Positions 24,801 to 32,544 of a DNA stretch of 37,012 nucleotides are shown here, piece by piece. The DNA is taken from positions 1 through 37,012 of the forward strand of contig QMRV01000024.1 of the NCBI GenBank assembly GCA_003649445.1. The letters run 5' to 3'. Numbering within the stretch: the first letter of the stretch is position 1; every line of letters begins with the position of its first letter. The DNA is from Thermoprotei archaeon (GTDB lineage Archaea; Thermoproteota; Thermoprotei; Thermofilales; B15-G2). A program made the translations under genes and the position numbers. The notes under the pieces were generated by a model. The model saw nothing but the letters and a program-made list of their open reading frames with translations. It ran no database searches and was not told the DNA's origin.

Positions 24801-25057
24801 CTCTAAGCGACTACGCCGTAGTGTACAGCAGTAAAGGTGCTTTAGCTCTAATTAAGCCTCAGCGCAATGATATTGCTCTAGCCGCATCAATAGGTTTCGC
24901 TAAAACATGTACACTCGACGCAATAATGTTTCCTCTGAAATATATCGAGCCCGGAGAAACACGCATATACCATGTTTTTCTAGTAATAGCGAAAACTTTA
25001 AGCGATGCTAGAGCTTACAGAGCTTTATCTAAAGTTAAGTACACTATGCTTACTTAA
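21884..25057 (+). CDS. GNAT acetyltransferase fused to a large beta-sandwich region
   Basis: A 1057-residue protein without signal peptide or membrane helix. Residues 1-155 are a GNAT N-acetyltransferase: VALVNVHPKYRGRGIGTKLL (about 84-103) is the acetyl-CoA loop and NEKAIRLYKKLGW (126-138) the C-terminal motif. The rest is beta-rich. About 235-430 and 700-790 look like Ig-like domains (PFRVLYRIVNRSSKPFNVVL). About 435-660 and 795-1050 resemble carbohydrate supersandwich (mutarotase-like) domains, each with VDxGDYLLHV or VDNGLLVMKI openings. So it may acetylate a sugar or glycan it binds; this is inference. The ATG at 21884 has TATA-like GAGTTAAATTTCC 26 nt upstream. It is intact throughout. 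Confidence 0.75.
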   Translation: MSDETVIVRDFVEKDAPGLAQLFNESEEGWPGGLTGGVPYTAETVLDKIKSSDALAVLVAECDKKIVGYLELTKHWIGEDATYVALVNVHPKYRGRGIGTKLLKEAIKRSISLGVDRVDLHTWAGNEKAIRLYKKLGWFWVPETSVYMQNYLPQVLKTPIAKEFFAKHSNALYSFKRDLKAEEDEYEYQNRSVYVYEWRINGDFLKAIIDRYGWGLCGLEWNEGLIECLTEEDRVVKGAPFRVLYRIVNRSSKPFNVVLLPEAEKGVKVLKKPPSSITVKPGEEKVVEAEALVDIEAEEKSFDEPPLKLKTTAVLNGLPFNLFTGFDEKPPLAIKILEHPSYPPLSTGTIPVNLANNFKKKVKGRVTVVADKGVEVSPREYLFEASAEEEIALPLKVKLTDPSLKKTALFLSYEVEGIKSPPKTIYITIAKPGEAVGYIDRKEKRAVVDWGDYLLHVRLKGLSFSVIRKIDREGVCFTSGESIGPPFWPSELGRTLFDVDLIEENGSVKIVGKARLRKVPGLEFFKIIEVKGSSPLIKISYLLVNNSNVEKTVKLRIPMHSSSWQARKLVVPLKENILEATVIPGEFPGRKRDLPTKPDEFSENWSCYVYRGGEVVGAIWSRENLDEVDFSWGSLPRLIYVVKLKPYSRVELPPVYIYVGKGSWKDIRNYYKRIFEKKAPETEVAYSKVDVVEIRSLPEPVLLETRSTEIELSLVKHREKKLKGRIELTSPKVKVEPAKIELGELHEKEYRKKIKIEVPELTPCCYTISCLLYSNYGLFKKEIPVVVVGREGEVAVTIQGNKATVDNGLLVMKIDGDFAGTLYKLVDKKTEVSHLMSSYPKPKPLDWINPWYGGIRLKDRWGRDNLFREKWAVEEATVGSWRGVKVWTKVSYEKNRRLKGVILEQYYLTKPYSNIILSITNVVNSTRRYIKPELFLSIFPKPGGENAKGALIPYDGEEYVKEVYEYESSWPTTLSDYAVVYSSKGALALIKPQRNDIALAASIGFAKTCTLDAIMFPLKYIEPGETRIYHVFLVIAKTLSDARAYRALSKVKYTMLT

Positions 25058-25268
25058 CGTGAATATCTATTACCTCTGTCTTTTCTATTATTTGTTTAAT
25101 TATTTTACCTCTGTCTGTAGAAACACTCACTCTTCCATCAGGATGTTTTTAGTAACAATATCTACTCTATCATCAATATTAACGTAGGAAACCCCTTTAT
25201 CGGTAATTATTTTATGATAGCCTTCTATCCCGAGATCTATTTCATGTGGAATAACTATCTACTATCAT
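25050..25268 (-). pseudogene. Small broken gene, unknown product
   Basis: The minus strand from ATG 25268 can be read across two frame changes: MIVDSYS, then IPHEIDLGIEGYHKIITDKG and VSYVNIDDRVDIVTK, then HPDGRVSVSTDRGKIIKQII and EKTEVIDIHVK, ending at TAA 25050. The whole would be about 74 residues. The frames change near 25245 and near 25155. A TATA-like box (25289-25298) lies 25 nt before the ATG. I do not recognise the family. Its end overlaps the stop of the GNAT fusion gene. A sequencing error at one site cannot be excluded, but two are less likely. Confidence 0.55.
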
Positions 25269-25288
25269 ATGGCAGAAAGCATTTACTA

Positions 25289-25298
25289 AAATATATTC
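25289..25298. promoter_or_regulatory. AT-rich box shared by divergent genes
   Basis: AATATATTCC, centred near 25294. On the minus strand it is about 25 nt from the ATG of the broken small gene. On the plus strand it predicts a start near 25320, six bases before the GT2 ATG at 25326. Confidence 0.4.
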
Positions 25299-25325
25299 CT
25301 TTGTATCTAGAACTAGGTGCTTTAA

Positions 25326-26291
25326 ATGATATCTGTTGTAGTGCCTACGCGAAATAGCGAGTCTACTATAAGAATGCTACTTGAGTCACTTAAACAGCAG
25401 GAGTACAGAGACTTCGAAGTAATAGTAGTAGACAGCTCAGAAGACAAGACACCTGAAATAGCTTCAGAATATCCTTTCGTTAAAGTAGTTAGAGTTCCTC
25501 CCCGAGGCGCTAATCTTGCTCGAAATATTGGAGTTAAATTATCTAAAGGAGATATTATAGCGTTTACTGATGGAGACTGCCGTGTCTCTCATGACTGGCT
25601 TAAGAATATAGCAGAGTTTTTTGAAAAACATAGGAACACTATAGCTGTAGGAGGCTCAGTATACACTGCTAGAGAACTTAAGGGAAGTATTGTAGCAGAG
25701 TACTACAATGAGGCTCTATGGCCTATGATGCCTATTTACAGCAGTGAAGTAAAGATAACTAGAGAAAATTTCCATAAGGTAAGAGTACCTAATAGCAATA
25801 ACCTTGCCTTCAGAAGAAAGGTCTTCGATGAAGGCTTTCTCTTCGACGAGGAATTTAGAGGAGGATACGAGGAAACAGAACTCCTCTGGAGACTGTGTCT
25901 CCAAAACTACGATATTAGAGTGTCTCCCTCAATTAAAGTAGAGCACTACCACACTAAGAGTTTAAGAAAACTTCTTAAAAGAGCGTATAATTACGGGAGA
26001 GGACATTACTTATTTTACTCTAAGTACAGAAACTGTCCTCTAGCACTATACGGCACGCTCAGCGCAGCCATTCTCTATACTTACTTTGCTGTAGCTCTAG
26101 CAGCGCTAATAGTGGGTTGCTGGTATTTTGCAGCACTTCTTCCTGTAGCCTATATTGTTCTCTCTATACTTTACCTAAAGAAAACTAAGAAACTACGCTC
26201 ACTAGTATATTTTCTAATAGACATAGTTTTTTATACAACTATGGCTGCAGGAATTTTTGTAGAGCTTTTAAAAAGACTTAAGCTAAGTTAA
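25326..26291 (+). CDS. GT2-family glycosyltransferase, membrane-anchored
   Basis: A 321-residue GT-A glycosyltransferase. ISVVVPTRNSESTIRMLLES opens the fold, then FEVIVVDSSEDKTPEIA, ARNIGVKLSKGDIIAFTDGD with the DxD-like TDGD metal site near 82, and GGYEETELLWRLC as acceptor-site motif. Two or three hydrophobic helices at about 240-315 anchor it in the membrane. It probably adds sugars to a lipid-linked or surface glycan. It starts a rightward group that includes radical SAM and FkbM genes, though each seems to have its own promoter. Confidence 0.85.
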   Translation: MISVVVPTRNSESTIRMLLESLKQQEYRDFEVIVVDSSEDKTPEIASEYPFVKVVRVPPRGANLARNIGVKLSKGDIIAFTDGDCRVSHDWLKNIAEFFEKHRNTIAVGGSVYTARELKGSIVAEYYNEALWPMMPIYSSEVKITRENFHKVRVPNSNNLAFRRKVFDEGFLFDEEFRGGYEETELLWRLCLQNYDIRVSPSIKVEHYHTKSLRKLLKRAYNYGRGHYLFYSKYRNCPLALYGTLSAAILYTYFAVALAALIVGCWYFAALLPVAYIVLSILYLKKTKKLRSLVYFLIDIVFYTTMAAGIFVELLKRLKLS

Positions 26292-26441
26292 ATGACATTT
26301 AAGCCATATAGTTCTATTAGATAAGTAAGCGATATATTAAGTAGACTTTAGTGCTCTACAGCGAAGTCCCACTTGTTTTTATATTTTTAGAAATTAGGAA
26401 AAATTAATATTGCGTTAAGCAAATAGTTTTATTGACCCCTA

Positions 26442-27935
26442 ATGACAGGAAATAACAATGTTCGAGGAGGAGTCCCCTCTCTGCTCACTGGAGCTAGATT
26501 CTTGCTAAAATTCCCTCTCTTCAGATATGTCATTAAGCCACTTTCGAGCGAGATATCGGTTAACGGTGAAAGAAGGAAGATAGCCTATGAAGCTTTAAGA
26601 CTTATTGTAGAGGAAGACACAGAATCATGTTTTATCGCGAGATTTTACTCTAAATTACTTAAAACAGTATTTGATTTAGCTGTAAAGTACTTCAATGGAA
26701 ACCGCGAAGAGGTATATGAAGCTCTTAAAGATCCATCTATTAGACGAGGCCTAGCACTAGTACTTGAAGGCCTAGCACTCTACGGCATTACTGTGCCCCA
26801 GAAACTGCCAGCACCTTTCCTAGTAGTCTGGAACTTTACTAACATGTGTAACTTGAAGTGCAAGCACTGCTATCAGAAAGCAGATAGACCTACGCCAGAC
26901 GAGCTTACTTTAAACGAGAAACTTTATGTAATTAGACAGCTTGATGAAGCTGGTGTAGCCGCAGTAGCTTTCTCCGGGGGAGAACCTACAATACATCCTG
27001 ACTTCCCGATAGTACTCAAGGCGGCTGCAGACGCAGGCATGTATACTGCGCTAGCTACTAACGGCATAAGGCTAGCTGACCGGAAGTATGCAGAAAAACT
27101 CAGAAAACTAGGACTAAGATACGTTGAAATAAGCGTCGATTCAGCTGACCCAGATAAACACGATGCTTTTAGAGGAGTAAAGGGTGCTTGGAAGAAAACT
27201 GTGCAGGGTGTTAAAAATGCTGTAAAACTAGGTTTCTCTACAGCTATAGCTACTACTGTAACTAAAATGAATTTAGATGAAGTATCTGATATAATTGATC
27301 TAGCGGAAGAACTTGGAGTAGAGAGAGTAGTTTTCTTCAACTTCATTCCAGTAGGCAGAGGAAAAGACTTAGTCGAACTTGATCTGACTCCAGAGGAAAG
27401 AGAAGAACTGCTCCGCAAACTCTATCTCGAAAACCAGCGGAGAAAAGTACAAGTATTCAGTACAGCACCTCAGTTCGCTCGAGTTTCTCTTGAAATGAGC
27501 GGAGGAAAAGATGTTGCACCCACACACTTCTATGTACGAGGAGACCCTATTGTAGCAGCTCTAGCAGAGTACATTGGAGGATGCGGGGCCGGCAGAATAT
27601 ATGCGGCAATAGAGCCCAACGGTGACTTAACGCCATGCGTCTTCATACCAAATGTAGTTGTAGGAAATCTCAGTGAAGAAAAGTTCTCTGTTCTCTGGAA
27701 AAATGCGCCAGTATTTAATGCTCTTAGAGATAGAAGTAAACTCGAAGAAAACTGCAAACACTGCCCCTACAAATATGTCTGCGGAGGCTGTAGAGCGAGA
27801 GCACTAGCCTACACAGGAAATATTCTTGGATCGGACCCTGGATGCATAAACAATGCTGATTACTTTAAGACCACACTTTCTCCAGTAAAAAATACCTATA
27901 GAGGTAGATTGCTTAAGGTAGAGCTAAAACCTTAA
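26442..27935 (+). CDS. Radical SAM/SPASM domain protein
   Basis: A 497-residue radical SAM enzyme. The [4Fe-4S] motif CNLKCKHC gives Cys136, Cys140 and Cys143. GGEPTIHPDF near 178 is the SAM-binding GGE block. The C-terminal region has about eight more cysteines in GGCGAGR, LTPCVF, NCKHCPYKYVCGGCRARA and DPGC, the SPASM/twitch pattern that holds auxiliary Fe-S clusters. Members modify peptides or make cofactors (PqqE-like, haem d1/AhbD-like). No obvious small substrate peptide gene is adjacent, so the substrate is open. An N-terminal region of 120 residues precedes the core, as in several AhbC/AhbD-like proteins. Confidence 0.87.
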   Translation: MTGNNNVRGGVPSLLTGARFLLKFPLFRYVIKPLSSEISVNGERRKIAYEALRLIVEEDTESCFIARFYSKLLKTVFDLAVKYFNGNREEVYEALKDPSIRRGLALVLEGLALYGITVPQKLPAPFLVVWNFTNMCNLKCKHCYQKADRPTPDELTLNEKLYVIRQLDEAGVAAVAFSGGEPTIHPDFPIVLKAAADAGMYTALATNGIRLADRKYAEKLRKLGLRYVEISVDSADPDKHDAFRGVKGAWKKTVQGVKNAVKLGFSTAIATTVTKMNLDEVSDIIDLAEELGVERVVFFNFIPVGRGKDLVELDLTPEEREELLRKLYLENQRRKVQVFSTAPQFARVSLEMSGGKDVAPTHFYVRGDPIVAALAEYIGGCGAGRIYAAIEPNGDLTPCVFIPNVVVGNLSEEKFSVLWKNAPVFNALRDRSKLEENCKHCPYKYVCGGCRARALAYTGNILGSDPGCINNADYFKTTLSPVKNTYRGRLLKVELKP

Positions 27936-27964
27936 ATTTCCCATATACCATATTATAGCAGAAT

Positions 27965-28417
27965 ATGTTGAAAAAGTACTGGGTTATTTTTGTGATAATT
28001 TTACTTGTTTTTGCTACAGTATCTGCTATAGTACTCACACCTCATTTAGAAGTAAAGCCTTTACTGGTCTATAGTAAATGTATTCTTTCAAAAGACGCTT
28101 TTCCCGAAAAAGTCGTTAGTACATCTCTTTTACTTTACATAAGAAACGATTATTTTCTTCCCATAAAAATACTCAGAATAAGCTTAGATCCTCCTCCGCC
28201 TAATGAGATACTAGTTAAAGAGCTTATTTTCAATAGTACACTAGACCCTAGTGAAGAAACCTTCGTTTTTATTAAGTATACTTTTTTAAATTACACCAGA
28301 TGGGATATAAGAAAAATAACTGTAGACATTATTTGCATGAATATAATTTTCAGAAAATCACTTTACGTCAATATAGTTATAGAAGCAGTACCTCGAGAAC
28401 AGAATAGTAAATATTAA
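27965..28417 (+). CDS. Membrane-anchored extracellular protein, unknown
   Basis: A 150-residue protein. A single hydrophobic segment at about 6-27 (WVIFVIILLVFATVSAIVL) follows MLKKY, a typical N-terminal anchor. The remaining 120 residues are strand-rich with two cysteines, like a single beta-sandwich domain (VVSTSLLLYIRNDYFLPIKI, FNSTLDPSEETFVFIKYTF). Family not recognised; an LEA14-like fold is a weak guess. It begins 29 bp after the radical SAM gene and may be co-transcribed. Confidence 0.6.
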   Translation: MLKKYWVIFVIILLVFATVSAIVLTPHLEVKPLLVYSKCILSKDAFPEKVVSTSLLLYIRNDYFLPIKILRISLDPPPPNEILVKELIFNSTLDPSEETFVFIKYTFLNYTRWDIRKITVDIICMNIIFRKSLYVNIVIEAVPREQNSKY

Positions 28418-28421
28418 AGTT

Positions 28422-28434
28422 ATAGTATTTAATT
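28422..28434 (+). repeat. 13-bp promoter-like direct repeat, copy 1
   Basis: ATAGTATTTAATT, identical to the sequence at 28560-28572, which is 32 bp upstream of the FkbM GTG start. By analogy a transcript could begin near 28454, but no convincing gene is visible between the two copies. A GTG at 28462 opens only 18 codons. Confidence 0.35.
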
Positions 28435-28559
28435 GAAAATACACAGCGCTTCAGGTTGCTGGTGAACAGTAATGCTCTGCTAAGTAACTTACATTACGAA
28501 CAAAATATTTTCACATAAATCGAGTTTAAGAAAATTTGTGGAAATTACTATTGAAAGAA

Positions 28560-28572
28560 ATAGTATTTAATT
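28560..28572 (+). promoter_or_regulatory. TATA-like box of the FkbM methyltransferase gene
   Basis: ATAGTATTTAATT, second copy of a 13-bp repeat, centred about 26 nt upstream of the GTG at 28592. It implies a leaderless transcript. Confidence 0.45.
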
Positions 28573-28591
28573 TGAATAAATTAAGTAGAAT

Positions 28592-29398
28592 GTGTCTTTA
28601 AGTCAAATAGTAAATTACTTAAAAGAGTCAGTGTCACTTAGAGCAAATATTTTTTCGATAGCAACGCTTCTATATTCGTCTCTCTTCTCTCTCTTAAGCA
28701 GAAATTATTATAGTCTCGTTGCCCTGCCTTATGGTCTTAAAGCATTTCTTCCTTTGAAATATTTTCCGTGGATATGGCTTAATGTACTTCATATATACTA
28801 CTACAGGGACTATGAGCAGTTGAGAGAATTTACTCCTAAAGGTAACTGGACTATAGTAGACATAGGGGCTTTTGTAGGCTTATACACTATTAAGGCCGCT
28901 AAGTTAGCTGGCTTTAGAGGAAAAATTTACGCTATTGAACCTATTCCATTTAACTATAAGTTTTTGAAAGCTAATATTTTGTTAAACAAGTTGAGCAATA
29001 TTGAAGCTATTAATGCTTGTGTATCTACTAAGAGTGGCATTGAAAGAATATATGTTGCTGAATATGGAGCCAATTCTTCTCTCTTAAGAAAATATGTTGA
29101 GGAAATGGATTATTTGAGTAAAGTAGTTGAAGTAAAGGCTATTAAGTTAGATTATCTTGTGCACCAAGTAGGTATAGTTGACTTAATGAAAATCGATATT
29201 GAGGGATTTGAAGAAAAAGTTATTGAAAGTGCTAGAAGTGTACTTAAGCCCAAGTATGTGAAGAGAATTGTTATTGAAGTTCATCCAAGTTATTCTAGTG
29301 TATCATCTATTTCTAGAATTCTTGAAGAAAATGGGTACACTGTTGCTGTATTTGGGTGTCTTGAAGCCCCTGATCAAGTTTTTGTCTATGCTTACTGA
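28592..29398 (+). CDS. FkbM-family methyltransferase
   Basis: A 268-residue SAM-dependent methyltransferase. WTIVDIGAFVGLYTIKAAKL is motif I (SAM-binding GxGxxG-like), YAIEPIPFNYKFLKANI follows as motif II, then LDYLVHQVGIVDLMKIDIEG, which holds the FkbM block ending in DIEGFE. FkbM members methylate hydroxyls on secondary metabolites or glycans. The nearby GT2 and GT4 genes suggest a sugar target. The N-terminal 80 residues are helical and hydrophobic in part. The start is GTG at 28592. Confidence 0.82.
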   Translation: MSLSQIVNYLKESVSLRANIFSIATLLYSSLFSLLSRNYYSLVALPYGLKAFLPLKYFPWIWLNVLHIYYYRDYEQLREFTPKGNWTIVDIGAFVGLYTIKAAKLAGFRGKIYAIEPIPFNYKFLKANILLNKLSNIEAINACVSTKSGIERIYVAEYGANSSLLRKYVEEMDYLSKVVEVKAIKLDYLVHQVGIVDLMKIDIEGFEEKVIESARSVLKPKYVKRIVIEVHPSYSSVSSISRILEENGYTVAVFGCLEAPDQVFVYAY

Positions 29399-29465
29399 GA
29401 ATATATAACCTATAGCGTAATACTTATTTCTCTAGACCCACTAGTAGAGTATATAAGGTGGTTAA

Positions 29466-30431
29466 ATGGACCCTCTAATTATAGCTAGTTTTCTTGCAGC
29501 CTTCTACATAGCTTGGAGTATTGGAGCCAATGACGAAACTATGGCCACTTTAGCGGGCAGTGGCTATATCTCAGTAGCGGCTGCTGCTCTACTAGGAGCT
29601 ATTTTAAATTTTCTAGGAGCTGTCTTTCTGGGCCACATGGTTGAGAAAACTATTGGCGAAGGACTGATAGCAGGACAGGTTACTGTAGCTGACGCATTTA
29701 TTATTCTTTTAGCTGTCGCCACTTGGCTTATTGCAGCATCTTACTGGGGGTGGCCTATTTCGACTACGCACTCCACTGTAGGCGCGGCTATAGGCTTAGG
29801 GATCTACAAGTATGGTTTAAGTGGAGTAAAATGGATTTCACTGAGTAGAGTTATAGCGAGCTGGATTATTTCTCCTCTAGTAGGTCTCCTAGGGGCAATT
29901 GCTGTATACAAAGTTGCTAGGAAAATTTATTTGAGAAAAGTAAAGGGATTTAGACAGCTTTTAACAGTATCTAAGTACTCTACAGTACTTTTAGCAATAT
30001 GGACAGCTTATACTGCGTTCTTTAGGGGAGCAAACGATATTGCAAACGCTACAGGTTTTCTCAGCTATGTTTCAGGACACCCTATTTTAACTAGAGTGAT
30101 TTGCGGCGCTGGAATGGCTTTAGGACTGCTTATTTTAGGTAGAAGAGTAATTAAGTCTGTTGGAGTACAGTTAGTCGAACTAGATCCTTTCTCGGCTCTA
30201 TGTGCACAGGTATCAGTTGCAATTACACTGTGTATTGGAACTCTTCTCGCTTTACCTCTATCAGGTACACATGTGCTTGTAAGCGCTGTACTCGGAATAG
30301 GAGTCGCTAGAAAATCGTGGATTAATATCAAGGGACTTAAAGAAATACTAGCTACATGGGGATTCACATTTCCTTGCTCAGCGCTTTTAGCGGCAGGATT
30401 AGCTACATTAATTTACAGTTTTCTACTTTAG
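29466..30431 (+). CDS. pit: Inorganic phosphate transporter, PiT family
   Basis: A 321-residue membrane protein with about ten helices in two homologous halves. The family signature appears twice: SIGANDETMATLAGSGYIS near residue 20 and FRGANDIANATGFLSYV near 187. SYWGWPISTTHSTVGAAIG near 95 and LALPLSGTHVLVSAVLG near 262 are the second paired motif. PiT proteins import phosphate with a cation. GGTGG lies four bases before the ATG. It converges on, and overlaps by 9 bp, the DUF47 gene, its usual partner; most genomes place the two head to tail in one operon instead. Confidence 0.87.
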   Translation: MDPLIIASFLAAFYIAWSIGANDETMATLAGSGYISVAAAALLGAILNFLGAVFLGHMVEKTIGEGLIAGQVTVADAFIILLAVATWLIAASYWGWPISTTHSTVGAAIGLGIYKYGLSGVKWISLSRVIASWIISPLVGLLGAIAVYKVARKIYLRKVKGFRQLLTVSKYSTVLLAIWTAYTAFFRGANDIANATGFLSYVSGHPILTRVICGAGMALGLLILGRRVIKSVGVQLVELDPFSALCAQVSVAITLCIGTLLALPLSGTHVLVSAVLGIGVARKSWINIKGLKEILATWGFTFPCSALLAAGLATLIYSFLL

Positions 30432-31085
30432 TGCTCTAACTATTATTACTTTGAGTACATCTCCAGTGTCTTCAGCCGCATCACATATATTCTCCAAAGT
30501 CTCGACAAGTCTCTCCGCTATTAAACTGTATTCAGGTTTGTTCATTCTCATAGAGCATAAAACAGATAAGCTTTTAACGTAGAGTAAATCTACTTGCTCT
30601 TCGATTTCTTCTATTTTATTTAAGAACTTTAAACTTTTATTAAAATCTTCCATAGCTTCTTTAACAGCCTCTTCGGTCAGCTCAACACAATAATATATAT
30701 TTGAAGCCATTTCACATAACATTTTAGAGAATTCTCCATTCCTGAATGCGTCTCTTATAAACTCTATTTCAAGTAGCCTTGCCGCGTCTCTACTCCAGTC
30801 AGCAATCATGTCCATTCGCTCAACAAGCCTAATGAAGTCTTCTCTGCTGAGAGGAGGTACTATGCCTTTAGCTAGCTCTTCAATTATTTTTCTCCTAATT
30901 TCATCGGCTTCTTCTTCACTTCTATGCACTGCCGCTACCTCGCGTCTAAATTCATCTATACTGCAAGCCTTTAAGGAATGTATTGCATTACATAAAGCTT
31001 TTACACATTTTTTACATAAGCTGGCGTGGTTTAATACAAGCTCGAGCACCTTATTCTCAGACCTATCTAGCTTCTTTTTAAACAT
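30423..31085 (-). CDS. DUF47 (PhoU-like) protein, partner of the phosphate transporter
   Basis: A 220-residue all-helical protein, distant relative of PhoU. SEEEADEIRRKIIEELAKGI and PPLSREDFIRLVERMDMIAD are the DUF47 landmarks. A second bundle has EEQVDLLYVKSL and ENICDAAEDTGDVLKVI. DUF47 proteins regulate or assist PiT transporters. I start it at ATG 31085 (MFKKKLDRSENK). A GTG at 31136 would add 17 residues, but that DNA carries the TATA-like AATATACTTATC (31104-31115) about 24 nt before the ATG. Confidence 0.83.
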   Translation of the reverse strand: MFKKKLDRSENKVLELVLNHASLCKKCVKALCNAIHSLKACSIDEFRREVAAVHRSEEEADEIRRKIIEELAKGIVPPLSREDFIRLVERMDMIADWSRDAARLLEIEFIRDAFRNGEFSKMLCEMASNIYYCVELTEEAVKEAMEDFNKSLKFLNKIEEIEEQVDLLYVKSLSVLCSMRMNKPEYSLIAERLVETLENICDAAEDTGDVLKVIIVRALK

Positions 31086-31251
31086 AGTCACAACCTTTAT
31101 GCCAATATACTTATCTATATTAGTATATAGGTTCACTTACTGTTTATAAAACTATTTTCCTTGCTTTAGTATATTTACTTTTAAGCTAAAAGAGAACTCG
31201 AAGACTAATTCCTCAAAAACTAATTTATTTTTGCATTAAAGCATTAAATAC

Positions 31252-32544
31252 ATGAGCGAAGATATTGAAGTAGTATTTTCTTATAGGTCAAAGTATCCTA
31301 CTGAAATACCTTCGCTTATAGCTTATGGAGGCGAGCTTATTGTATGTATTAATTCGCTTAAAGGAATTGAAGATGAGGCTCGAGTGTATTCTAGTGTAGA
31401 CGGCTATGAATGGGAAGCAAGGCTTATTGGCGTAATGAACTTCTGGGCCTACCAGTTTTTCGACGGCAAGCTTTATGTCGGAGCTTCTAGTGCCTCGGGA
31501 GACAAGACGTTTGTCTTTGAGTACGATGGATCTGAGTTCAAGAAAGTACTAGAGCTTTCTCCGGGCGGCGGAGGTGGAGGAGGCCTCATAGAATCACTGG
31601 GTATATTCAAAGACTTTCTCTATGCTGGCAGGCGAAATGAAATTTGGAGAACTAGCGATGGCGTGAAGTGGAAAAGAGTATTCGAATTTTCTTCAAATAA
31701 GTCGCTTTATCAGTTTATTGAATACGAGTCAGAGTTCTATGTTTTTGAAGGAGAGCCTATTAGGGCTCCCAGTAGAGTATACTGCTCTGAAGACGGCAAA
31801 AAATGGAGAGAGTACCGCGTCTACAGTCATGTAGAGTGGTTTAGATCGCATTCACCTAGCGATAGAGTAGTACTAGACTATCCTTACATAGCTGATGGGA
31901 GAGGAAACGTCTATTTCTTTGACGGTGAGCTAAATAAGATTTTTGAGCGAAGACAGTTTAGGCAACCTCATAATGTTGCTATAAGACTGAAGACTTTCGA
32001 AGACAGGCTGTTTATCGTGTATGGTGCGGGTACCTGTGCTCCGGCTAGAGGAGAAGTATGGGTATGGGATAACTATCAGCTGGGGCGCTTAATTCAATTG
32101 CCTTATGGTATTTACGACATAGAGGTTTACGGAGACTCTATTTACTTAGCATGTAACAACTGGAGTGGTCTAGGTGGATTCTGCGAAAGTCTTGTCGTGA
32201 AAATACCTGCCTCTATGAAGCTAGAGACTCCTCCCATAGCATATTCTCTTACAAGTAAAGGAATACCTGCTGAAAACATTAGTTTTGTAAGCGAACTAGA
32301 AATAGATCCTATACCTGTTTTAGGCTATAGCCAAGCAACACTTTACTTGCTCTTGGTAGGCGACGCAGAGCTCGAGGTAGAAACACTGTCGCTCAACGGC
32401 TCCTGGAGAACTGTCGACAGAATATCTATTCCGGGTGGTCGCGTAGTCCGTAGCAAAGTAGAGTGCTGTGGACGCTTAATTAGATTCAAGCTTAGATCCA
32501 AAGAAAAGAATGAAGTAAAGTTGGCCGAAGTCTACTTAATTTAA
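31252..32544 (+). CDS. Cytosolic beta-propeller-like protein, unknown
   Basis: A 430-residue protein with no signal peptide. It contains repeated SSVDGYEWE, RTSDGVKWKRV, CSEDGKKWREY blocks (Ser-x-Asp-Gly-x-x-Trp), resembling sialidase-type Asp-box repeats of beta-propellers. Between them short strands alternate with Gly turns. A run of seven glycines lies at 105-111. The last 100 residues form a separate beta-sandwich-like tail (ATLYLLLVGDAELEVETLSL). No catalytic site is apparent. TATA-like TAATTTATTT lies about 26 nt before the ATG. It ends on a convergent second propeller-like gene, overlapping it by 4 bp. Confidence 0.6.
   Translation: MSEDIEVVFSYRSKYPTEIPSLIAYGGELIVCINSLKGIEDEARVYSSVDGYEWEARLIGVMNFWAYQFFDGKLYVGASSASGDKTFVFEYDGSEFKKVLELSPGGGGGGGLIESLGIFKDFLYAGRRNEIWRTSDGVKWKRVFEFSSNKSLYQFIEYESEFYVFEGEPIRAPSRVYCSEDGKKWREYRVYSHVEWFRSHSPSDRVVLDYPYIADGRGNVYFFDGELNKIFERRQFRQPHNVAIRLKTFEDRLFIVYGAGTCAPARGEVWVWDNYQLGRLIQLPYGIYDIEVYGDSIYLACNNWSGLGGFCESLVVKIPASMKLETPPIAYSLTSKGIPAENISFVSELEIDPIPVLGYSQATLYLLLVGDAELEVETLSLNGSWRTVDRISIPGGRVVRSKVECCGRLIRFKLRSKEKNEVKLAEVYLI

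Noticed and set aside
31086..31136. 17-residue longer start for the DUF47 protein
   Set aside because: The extra DNA contains the TATA-like box at the right distance from ATG 31085, and the extension does not match the family.
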